A stretch of DNA of 64,000 nucleotides, from positions 788,572 through 852,571 of the forward strand of contig NZ_CP047046.1 in NCBI RefSeq assembly GCF_030408435.1, in the 5' to 3' direction. Both the position numbers and the translations under genes were made by a program. The DNA is from Corynebacterium auriscanis. Its GTDB lineage: Bacteria; Actinomycetota; Actinomycetes; Mycobacteriales; Mycobacteriaceae. The notes beneath the pieces were generated by a model that did no database searches, was not told the DNA's origin, and worked only from the letters and a program-made list of their open reading frames with translations. Position 1 is the stretch's first letter; every line of letters begins with the position of its first letter. Positions 57,049 through 64,000 of the stretch are shown here, piece after piece.

Positions 57049-57318
57049 ATGTTCGAAAAAGGACTCGTAATAACCGGAGGAACAGCACTACTAGTAGCTG
57101 CAATATTTTGGGGAATCGATGGGAAACCCCTCATCGCTTCCGGATGCGCCCTCGCAGCCCTAGTCGTCTTCTGGTGCTGGAAATACACACCACAAAACGA
57201 CAACCGAAAGCCAACTACAGCAAATAACCCCACTCCTCAAGAAGTCCCTCAATACCGCAAAGACAACCCTGGCATTTCAATAACCCACGCAGTCAGATTC
57301 CTCAAAGGCCAAAACTAG
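57049..57318 (+). CDS. Small two-span membrane protein (possible immunity protein)
   Basis: An 89-residue protein with two hydrophobic segments (residues ~5-22 and ~27-45) and a hydrophilic cytoplasmic-type tail (YTPQNDNRKPTTANN...). It begins 24 bp after the secreted-protein gene and shares its A-rich codon use and its terminator at 57336, so the pair forms a self-contained two-gene unit. Size and topology fit small bacteriocin immunity proteins, but this is inference. ATG 57049 has ttaaggaa upstream. Confidence 0.7.
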   Translation: MFEKGLVITGGTALLVAAIFWGIDGKPLIASGCALAALVVFWCWKYTPQNDNRKPTTANNPTPQEVPQYRKDNPGISITHAVRFLKGQN

Positions 57319-57335
57319 CTAAACCACAAACAGGA

Positions 57336-57368
57336 AACCCCAGCCTGCAAGACACAGCAGCTGGGGTT
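57336..57368 (+). terminator. Terminator of the secreted/membrane pair
   Basis: AACCCCAGC (57336-57344) pairs perfectly with GCTGGGGTT (57360-57368), followed by ctctt. It closes the two-gene unit before the IS3 element. Confidence 0.8.
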
Positions 57369-57439
57369 CTCTTACCCAATAAAACCAAAATTGGAGAACC
57401 ACCCTCACCCCATACACTGAAGTGTCTCGGGTTTTGTTC

Positions 57440-58363
<924 letters not shown>

Positions 58364-58366
58364 TTC

Positions 58367-58694
58367 TTAACGTTGTGGGTCGAGTTCCGTGGCGAAAAAA
58401 GTTGACGCGGCCTTTAGCAGCTCGTTGGTGTCGCGAAGTTCTTGATTCTCACGCCGAAGCTTGGCTACCTCTGCCACGAGGTTTTCGGGCAACGGCTCGG
58501 CAATACGACCGTCGCGGCGAGCAGTTTGTGTCCACTGCCGAGCTGTCTGCCATGAGACGCTCAGCTTCGGCGCCACTGCCCTGGCAGGCGGCCTGCATCG
58601 ACATGTTCTCGGCCAGGATGTGGTCCTCCACCAAGCGAACGACGCGGCCCTTCGCATCCTGATCAAATTTTCTTGGCGTGTTCCAGATTTTCAC
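58367..58694 (-). pseudogene. IS3 OrfA, frameshifted
   Basis: The start MKIWNTPRKFDQDAKGRVVR (ATG 58694) lies in one frame, and the helix-turn-helix and leucine-zipper end (APKLSVSWQTARQWTQTARR ... LRRENQELRDTNELLKAA) in another. The break is near 58580. OrfA normally binds the terminal repeats and helps form the transposase. Confidence 0.85.
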
Positions 58695-58729
58695 ATCTAC
58701 TCAGACAGAACAAAACCTGGGACACTTCA

Positions 58730-58863
58730 CTCTTGTGCGTCCGCTACGTGAGTTTGAGGAATGGATGCGCACCGGGGCGAAGCCCCCGCCACCGCCGTTG
58801 CCGAAGGCGCAGACGATTCAGCGGATCGTGGACGAGAATGCGCGGAATCCTCCGAACCAGTGA
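58730..58863 (+). pseudogene. C-terminal gene fragment cut by the IS3 insertion
   Basis: Directly after the right inverted repeat an open frame continues to TGA 58861-58863 and encodes LVRPLREFEEWMRTGAKPPPPPLPKAQTI... ending in ARNPPNQ. It has no start of its own apart from IS sequence, and a proper terminator follows, so it looks like the 3' end of a larger gene. The rest is not found left of the IS. I do not recognise the protein; a prophage or plasmid origin is possible. Confidence 0.65.
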
Positions 58864-58873
58864 AACTACGAAT

Positions 58874-58923
58874 GACCCCCGTCATGGGTTGAGCTTATGC
58901 TCCCTGTGGTGGGGGTCTTTTTT
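58874..58923 (+). terminator. Terminator after the truncated gene
   Basis: GACCCCC (58874-58880) pairs with GGGGGTC (58911-58917), with further inner pairing and a run of six Ts (58918-58923). Confidence 0.85.
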
Positions 58924-59017
58924 GCGTCTCGGGTGACAACAACGTGACGACATTTTGACGACAATAGGCGCTAAAACAGGCTAAAACACACTGAAACCCA
59001 ACACCCGTGCAGAACAC

Positions 59018-59061
59018 GAAAAACCCCGCCCTACCAGCTATTTAGCCTGATAAGACGGGGT
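59018..59061 (-). terminator. Terminator of tRNA-Asn
   Basis: Read on the minus strand, ACCCCGTCTTA pairs with TAGGGCGGGGT (11 bp with two G-U pairs) and is followed by TTTTT. It lies 10 bp after the tRNA 3' end. Confidence 0.8.
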
Positions 59062-59070
59062 GTGCGATTG

Positions 59071-59143
59071 CTCCCCCAACTGGGCTCGAACCAGTGACCC
59101 TTCGATTAACAGTCGAATGCTCTGCCAACTGAGCTATGGGGGA
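59071..59143 (-). tRNA. tRNA-Asn (GTT)
   Basis: A 73-base cloverleaf: acceptor TCCCCCA/TGGGGGA, D arm AGCTCAGTTGGCAGAGC, anticodon loop CTGTTAA with GTT, and T arm CTGGTTCGAACCCAG. The discriminator is G and CCA is not encoded. Its 3' end faces the accessory region to the left, the usual orientation for an integration target. Confidence 0.97.
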
Positions 59144-59297
59144 ATATGTTTCTGTACCCAGCGCCGGTGCGCTGTGCAACGAGTCCATACTCTATATTGC
59201 TTTTGGTTGAACTTACAAATCGCCACGTCAGGCGGATGATTCCTAGGTTTGTGATGGCTAGGGAATTCAAAGGCAAGGGGGTAGATCTCAAGAGGCC

Positions 59298-59350
59298 AGG
59301 GTTGTAACGAGGGTTGTAAGGAGGGATGGAAGGAGGGATGGAAGGAGGGG
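59298..59350. repeat. 12-bp tandem repeat between two tRNA genes
   Basis: About 4.4 units of agggNtgNaaNg run from 59298: two units with ttgtaa, then two with atggaa. The array is purine-rich on the plus strand. The remaining 59144-59395 gap shows no gene. Confidence 0.85.
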
Positions 59351-59395
59351 GTAGATTTCAGAGGGGATTGGCAATGTGGTTGAATCTTGATTGCT

Positions 59396-59469
59396 GGGGC
59401 TATAGCTCAGTCGGTTAGAGCCGCGGACTCATAATCCGCTGGTCGCGGGTTCGAGCCCCGCTGGCCCCA
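59396..59469 (+). tRNA. tRNA with CAT anticodon (Ile2 or elongator Met)
   Basis: A 74-base cloverleaf: acceptor GGGGCTA/TGGCCCC, D arm AGCTCAGTCGGTTAGAGC, anticodon stem GCGGA/TCCGC with loop CTCATAA (CAT), and T arm GCGGGTTCGAGCCCCGC. The first base pair is G-C, so it is not the initiator. CAT is read as Met, or as Ile if the C is lysidine-modified; the sequence does not decide, though the acceptor resembles Ile2 types. Confidence 0.9.
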
Positions 59470-59663
59470 CTAGCATGCACCCTGGTTCCGCTATGGAGCT
59501 GGGGTTTTGCTGTCTCTAGGCCGGGGTAGCTCCATAGTGCCTCCGCGCGGTAAAGTGAATTGTTTGATGAGGGGTCGCGGTCGCGCCTGCGCGAGTGGCC
59601 CCATATGTGCGCAGGGTGAAGCTTTCGGGTGCCATCTGTTCGATCCGGATAAGGAGCTCAAGT

Positions 59664-60923
59664 ATGACGAATAACAGAGCCAATGACCCACGTCGAAATA
59701 GTCGAGCAGCCCGTTTGCGCAAACTTGAACGCCCCCAGGCTTCCAATGGGAATGCGCGTCGGGACGAGGTGGCGTCGATGAAAAAGACGGCCACTACAAA
59801 AGCAACAGCCCTCAGCGATGGCGTGGGCACCCCCAGTAAGCGCCCCACAGTGCCCGGCGCCCGCAAAGTGAGCCTCTCGCGCCTGACCCGGTCCACGAAG
59901 AAACCCAAGGCCGGTCTCACCGTACCCGTGCAGCGCGCCGTCGATCACTGTCGCGTGATTATCGATGGTGAGGCCAAGCCAGGGGAGTACACCATGCTGG
60001 CGGCTCGGCGAGAGGTGGAAGAACTAGGGCAGGGATTCGTATGGCTGAGCCTCAATCAACCAGATGAGTTTCAGATGGATCGTGTGGCGGAAGAATTCGA
60101 CATACATCCACTGATCGTCGAGGACGTCATTGTGGCCCACCAACGCCCCAAGATTGAACGCTACGATGACCAACTGTTCTTCGTCGTGCGCGACGTGCAC
60201 TACGTAGAGGAAGAGCAAGTCACCAACACCCGCGAAATCATTAGCACGGGTGAGGTTCAGATGATCATCGGCCACGACTTCATCGTGACCATCCGCCACA
60301 ACTCGGAACCCATCGAACCGTTGCAGCACCTCGCCAACGAACCCGAATTGCGCGACATGGGCCCCATTGCGCTGGCCTGGAAAGTCGCCGACCTCATGGT
60401 CGATGAGTACGCCCGCATTGCGCAGTTGTTGAGCGAGGAAGTCGATCTGCTGGAGGAAGAAGTCTTCACCCCAGGCCGCCCCATCGATATTGAGCACATT
60501 TACATGTATAAACGGGAAATCGTGGAAATGCGCCACGCCACAGAGCCGTTACTGCCCGCCCTCAAGGCGCTGTCCACTGATCACAAGGACAAAGTCAACA
60601 AGCTACTGCGAAGCTACTTCCGCGATGTGCTGGACCACGCGATCACCGCAACCCAGCGCGTGGAGGGTTTCGATTCCCGCCTGACCTCGCTGATTGATGC
60701 ATCCGTGGCAAAGATCACCCTGCAGCAAAACCAAGATATGCGCACCATCTCGGCTGTGGTTGGAATGGCGGCCGTCCCCACGCTCATCGCCGGCATTTAC
60801 GGCATGAACTTTGACAATATGCCGGAGCTGCACATGCAATACGGCTACCCCGTCACGCTCCTGGTCATTTTGCTGGCTGTGCTCCTGATGTACGCCTGGT
60901 TTAAGAAGAACCACTGGCTGTAG
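59664..60923 (+). CDS. corA: CorA-family magnesium/cobalt transporter
   Basis: A 419-residue CorA/2-TM-GxN channel. The long cytoplasmic N-terminus includes about 95 basic, low-complexity residues before the CorA domain. The pore signature YGMNFDNMPEL (~379) is followed by the second helix and a KKNHWL end. CorA imports Mg2+ and sometimes Co2+ or Ni2+. ATG 59664 was chosen because gataaggagctcaagt precedes it; the frame is open to 59595. The gene's 3' end overlaps the convergent serine hydrolase by 23 bp. Confidence 0.93.
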   Translation: MTNNRANDPRRNSRAARLRKLERPQASNGNARRDEVASMKKTATTKATALSDGVGTPSKRPTVPGARKVSLSRLTRSTKKPKAGLTVPVQRAVDHCRVIIDGEAKPGEYTMLAARREVEELGQGFVWLSLNQPDEFQMDRVAEEFDIHPLIVEDVIVAHQRPKIERYDDQLFFVVRDVHYVEEEQVTNTREIISTGEVQMIIGHDFIVTIRHNSEPIEPLQHLANEPELRDMGPIALAWKVADLMVDEYARIAQLLSEEVDLLEEEVFTPGRPIDIEHIYMYKREIVEMRHATEPLLPALKALSTDHKDKVNKLLRSYFRDVLDHAITATQRVEGFDSRLTSLIDASVAKITLQQNQDMRTISAVVGMAAVPTLIAGIYGMNFDNMPELHMQYGYPVTLLVILLAVLLMYAWFKKNHWL

Positions 60924-61779
60924 CCGCCCAGATGCCCCCGTTGAAACCGTCCCACCGCTGCTTGGCCCAGTCTCCAAACGCGGTATCGGTCAGGACCACC
61001 GCAGCGCGGTTCGTGGGCCGGTGTACCCATAAGAACGTGCCGGACTGACCGAAATGCCCCGCCACGTCCGTGGGCATGTCAGCGCTCAGCCAGTGGGGGG
61101 ACTTCTGGCCGTGCAACTCGAACCCTAAACCCCACGGGCATGGAATCTGGCGCCCGTAGCCAGGGACCACTCCCGCCAGTTTGTCGTAGTGGACGGCGAG
61201 GGCCTCGCTGAGGGTGCGCTCGCTGAGCAAGGTGGGCGTCAAGAATTCACCGGCAAGCGCGGTCATGGAACGCAGATCGGAGCTGAAACCGTGCCCCGCG
61301 CTGCCTTCAACCAGGATGGAGATCCCGAGGGGTTCGCAGATGGCCTGAGCCACATACGTCGCAAAGGGGATCTCGGTGGCACGCTCTAGGTACTCGGCGA
61401 GGATCTCGTAACCCGCGGAGGAATAAATGCGGCGATCGTGGGCCGGTTTTTCCTGTGCGTGTTCTTTGAAGCCCACGCCAGAGGCATGCGCCAGCAGGTC
61501 ACGGATTGTCGGTGGGGCATTGCCCTCAAGCGTTTCCACAAGATCCGCATCCACGCGGTCGTCCAGTTCGAACGCGCCTTCTTCCACGGCGATGAGGAGC
61601 GCGTAGGCGGTCACTAGTTTGCTCACGCTGGCCAGCGCAAACGTGTCGGTTTCGGAGCAGTTGCGTACCTCGGTGGTGGTGTCACCGCCGTGGATCACCG
61701 CGGCGGCGGCTTTGCCGACCGGCCAGTCGTGGATCTCGCGCAGTCGGTCGGCCAACGCAGTGTCAGTCACGCTGCTCAC
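60901..61779 (-). CDS. Beta-lactamase-family serine hydrolase
   Basis: A 292-residue class C beta-lactamase/DD-peptidase-fold protein. The SxxK motif is S51-V-S-K54 (ALASVSKLVTAY), the second motif reads YSSAG (usually YSN), and HFGQSGTF supplies the third. No signal peptide is seen, so an intracellular esterase or amidase role is more likely than antibiotic resistance. GTG 61779 overlaps the upstream acyl carrier gene by 17 bp; GTG 61770 has better ribosome-site spacing (gaaggg). Confidence 0.87.
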   Translation of the reverse strand: MSSVTDTALADRLREIHDWPVGKAAAAVIHGGDTTTEVRNCSETDTFALASVSKLVTAYALLIAVEEGAFELDDRVDADLVETLEGNAPPTIRDLLAHASGVGFKEHAQEKPAHDRRIYSSAGYEILAEYLERATEIPFATYVAQAICEPLGISILVEGSAGHGFSSDLRSMTALAGEFLTPTLLSERTLSEALAVHYDKLAGVVPGYGRQIPCPWGLGFELHGQKSPHWLSADMPTDVAGHFGQSGTFLWVHRPTNRAAVVLTDTAFGDWAKQRWDGFNGGIWAATASGSS

Positions 61780-62152
61780 CCTTCTCGCTCTGCTTTCGCT
61801 CCACCAGTTCCACCAGATCGCCTACCGTGGAGGCCTGCATAATGTCGTCTTCCTCAATTCGCACGCCGAACTTTTCCTCCAGGCGCACCGCGGTATCCAC
61901 CTTGGACAGCGAGTCCACATTGAGGTCCTCATCCAACCTCGCGCTACTGCTCATCTCTTCGCGCTCGATACCTGTCGTCGCCTCCAGAATGCGGGTCACT
62001 TCGCCCAGCACCTCGCCATTCTCCAGCTGGTCGTGGTGGTTTTCTTTTGCCGACGCCACGCTGGACCCAGTCACGTTTCCCCCTAGGCTCTGGGCGAGCT
62101 TCCGCTTGGTGTCCTCAGAAATTCCGCTGGTGGAGCCCTCGGCAGTAGACAT
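61763..62152 (-). CDS. Acyl carrier protein
   Basis: A 129-residue protein whose C-terminal ~80 residues are an acyl carrier domain; the phosphopantetheine serine is S81 in LNVDSLSKVD. The N-terminal ~45 residues are a hydrophilic extension. It carries acyl chains for fatty-acid or related synthesis. Start ATG 62152 follows ataaggagaatgc. Next to aceE on one side and overlapping a serine hydrolase on the other, it may work with a dedicated enzyme instead of, or besides, the main fatty-acid synthase I. Confidence 0.9.
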   Translation of the reverse strand: MSTAEGSTSGISEDTKRKLAQSLGGNVTGSSVASAKENHHDQLENGEVLGEVTRILEATTGIEREEMSSSARLDEDLNVDSLSKVDTAVRLEEKFGVRIEEDDIMQASTVGDLVELVERKQSEKGEQRD

Positions 62153-62232
62153 GCATTCTCCTTATAACCCGGTTCGGGTGCATTAGAGTATTTGAGTCAA
62201 AGATGTGCCGTTTATCTTAGCAAGGAGCAACC

Positions 62233-63261
62233 GTGCCGCAGGTATCCAAAACTCGTGGAGTAATGCGAGTGGTCAGGGCGTGGTGGCGTCGGTTCAAAAA
62301 ACGGATGCGCAGCGCGGCCGACGAGGTGCCGGGGTTAACCAACGTCGACCACGTGCGATGGTTGCGCGCTGACGATGGGGCGAGGTTGCGGGTATTTGAG
62401 GTCGAGGGGCAGGCTGCCGGCGCCGAGGGCGGGGTGAATGTGATTTATGCGCATGGGTTCACCCTCAGTGCGCAATCATGGTGCTTCCAAGTTCAGGCGC
62501 TGCGCGGTGAACACACGATTGCCACGCAGTTGATACCGGACTTACGTGGGCACGCCGGTAGCGCCGGGGGACATGAGGCCCACCAGGAGCAGGTGATGCT
62601 GGGGACCGACTTAACGGCGCGGGACTTGGTTCTGATAATTCGTCAGCTGGCTCCTCGGGGGCCGTTGGTGCTGGTGGGGCATTCGCTTGGGGTGATGACT
62701 GTGTTGGGGGCGCTGCGGCACATGACGCCAGCGGAACGCGACCGCGTGCAGGGGATCGTTGTCGCCAACGGTGCTATCGACCCCTTTGCGGCGCGCGGAG
62801 TGACTCGTATGCTGCGAGCGCTGCCCGTGCGAGCCATGCGTGCGGCCGGGCACCACACGCCCGCGTTTGCCGAAGGGGTCAAAGAGCGGGTTGAGTGGCT
62901 GATCAAACCGGTTATTGCAGCGGCGGTGTACTACGGATCCCTAGAGCAAGGGAAATCCGCGCGCTATGACGTAGTAGATTTTCACGCACGCGAGATCGAA
63001 AGCGTGCCGATGCGTACGATCCTGGGTTACTTGGATGACCTCACTAGCCACGACGAACGCGATAGTGTGCCCTATCTGCGCACGATCCCCGGGGTCATCC
63101 TGGCAGGGTGCAACGACACGGTGGCCACGCCCGAGCAATCACGGATCATGGCAGAACTATGGCCGGCTGCGGAATTGCGTGAATTCGACGAAGCCGGCCA
63201 CATGTTGCCCGTGGAACGCCCGGAGGATGTGAATCGGGCGATCAGGGCCTGTTTGCGTTAG
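62233..63261 (+). CDS. Alpha/beta hydrolase
   Basis: A 342-residue hydrolase with oxyanion-hole [12 protein letters not shown], nucleophile elbow GHSLG (S151), and the catalytic histidine in [16 protein letters not shown] basic N-terminal stretch ([15 protein letters not shown]) precedes the fold and could bind membranes. Family members act as lipases, esterases or thioesterases. GTG 62233 follows agcaaggagcaacc. It overlaps the aceE stop by 4 bp, convergently. Confidence 0.88.
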   Translation: MPQVSKTRGVMRVVRAWWRRFKKRMRSAADEVPGLTNVDHVRWLRADDGARLRVFEVEGQAAGAEGGVNVIYAHGFTLSAQSWCFQVQALRGEHTIATQLIPDLRGHAGSAGGHEAHQEQVMLGTDLTARDLVLIIRQLAPRGPLVLVGHSLGVMTVLGALRHMTPAERDRVQGIVVANGAIDPFAARGVTRMLRALPVRAMRAAGHHTPAFAEGVKERVEWLIKPVIAAAVYYGSLEQGKSARYDVVDFHAREIESVPMRTILGYLDDLTSHDERDSVPYLRTIPGVILAGCNDTVATPEQSRIMAELWPAAELREFDEAGHMLPVERPEDVNRAIRACLR

Positions 63262-64000
63262 ACCGCGGTGGGGTCATCTATCTGCAAGCGCTTGGCGGCT
63301 TCGCTGACCACTGAACGCTCGATCTTGCCTTCGCGAGCGAGACCGAGGAGGACGGCGACTGTGACGGACGCGGCGTCGATATTGAAGTATCGACGTGCGG
63401 CCTCGCGAGTGTCCGAGAAGCCGAATCCATCGGCCCCCAGTACCACGTACTCGCCGGGAACCCATTTGCGAATCTGCTCGGGAACACCGGTGGTGAAATC
63501 GGACACAGCGACGAACGGGCCCGTGGCATCTTGCAGAGTTTGCTGCAAGAATGGCACGCGGGGCTCTGCGGCGGGATCGCGAAGCTCTGCCAGCTCGGCT
63601 GCGTGGCCGTCACGCGCGAGTTCATTCCAACTGGTCACGGAATACACGTTGACGTTGACATCGTATTCGGCCAGCATTTGCTTGGCCTCGATGGCGGCCG
63701 ACATACCCACGCCCGAGGCCAGGATATTCGCGGTGAACTGCAGCTTCTCGGCCTCGCCAGAATCCGTCCGGCGGTCCGCAGGGGAGTACAAGTAGATCCC
63801 CTTGAGCAGGCCATCGACGTCTAAGTCCTCTGGCGCTGCAGGTTGATGCATCGGCTCGTTGTAGACGGTGAGGTAGTAAATGACGTTCTCGCCGCGCCCT
63901 TCGCCGTACATCCGATCGATTCCCTCGCGTGCGATGTAAGCGATCTCGTAGGCAAAGGCAGGGTCGTAGGAGACTACGGCTGGGTTCGTCGCCGCCAGCA
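63258..64000 (-). CDS. aceE: Pyruvate dehydrogenase E1 component (AceE), C-terminal part
   Basis: The frame is open from the window edge to the stop at 63258, giving the last ~246 residues of a homodimeric-type E1 (about 900 residues when whole). Recognisable C-terminal segments are [62 protein letters not shown] and [20 protein letters not shown]. AceE decarboxylates pyruvate with thiamine diphosphate and passes the acetyl group to E2. The start lies outside the window. Confidence 0.95.
   Translation of the reverse strand, partial: LAATNPAVVSYDPAFAYEIAYIAREGIDRMYGEGRGENVIYYLTVYNEPMHQPAAPEDLDVDGLLKGIYLYSPADRRTDSGEAEKLQFTANILASGVGMSAAIEAKQMLAEYDVNVNVYSVTSWNELARDGHAAELAELRDPAAEPRVPFLQQTLQDATGPFVAVSDFTTGVPEQIRKWVPGEYVVLGADGFGFSDTREAARRYFNIDAASVTVAVLLGLAREGKIERSVVSEAAKRLQIDDPTAV

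Noticed and set aside
60901..61779. Antibiotic-resistance beta-lactamase
   Set aside because: No signal peptide and a divergent second motif; family members are mostly esterases or peptidases.

Overview
This window comes from a mycolata-type actinobacterium, almost certainly a Corynebacterium. The support is the gene content: a lysX fusion, a mycothiol-dependent formaldehyde dehydrogenase (mscR), a 6C small RNA, zur next to glyS, a homodimeric-type aceE, and the conserved chain hemW-hrcA-dnaJ2-rsmE-phoH-ybeY-CNNM/CBS-era-recO-uppS. Bases are moderately GC-rich and GTG starts are frequent. I cannot name the species from the sequence alone.\n\nLayout. 1-9.6 kb: a truncated SNF2 helicase divergent from lysX, a BCCT-family osmolyte transporter with an unusual acidic tail, a 3-hydroxyacyl-CoA dehydrogenase and a CsbD-like stress protein. 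9.5-20.6 kb: a minus-strand cluster (carboxylesterase, MalY-type C-S lyase, ABC exporter, class III aminotransferase), then an M3 peptidase with two tiny membrane proteins, then malQ. 20.9-37.7 kb: fadD15 and the housekeeping block for heme synthesis or delivery, heat-shock control, rRNA maturation, recombination and cell-wall lipid carrier. Lineage-specific genes interrupt this block: a secreted protein, two tandem DUF4282 membrane proteins, and a ferritin-like/VIT iron transporter fusion. 37.3-53.3 kb: zur, the 6C RNA, glyS, a TPM-domain protein, dgt, a secreted RNase Sa-like nuclease, a GMC oxidoreductase, dnaG with a degenerate zinc motif, mscR with its metallo-hydrolase neighbour, and a copper P-type ATPase.\n\n53.2-59.1 kb is the accessory region. 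It holds a DUF222-HNH protein, an intact IS256-family transposase, a secreted cationic two-cysteine protein followed by a small membrane protein (possibly a bacteriocin and its immunity partner), an IS3-family element decayed by three nonsense changes plus a frameshift, a truncated gene end, and a tRNA-Asn gene whose 3' end faces this block. 59.4-64 kb returns to core genes: a CAT-anticodon tRNA, corA, a serine hydrolase overlapping an acyl carrier protein, an alpha/beta hydrolase, and the C-terminal part of aceE running off the window.\n\nThe best candidate for something new is the two-gene secreted/membrane pair at 56.5-57.3 kb between the two insertion sequences. The acidic heptad-repeat tail of the BCCT transporter, the zinc-ligand loss in DnaG, the RNase Sa-like nuclease without a visible inhibitor, and a 13-codon ORF with a strong ribosome-binding site before the transporter also deserve attention.
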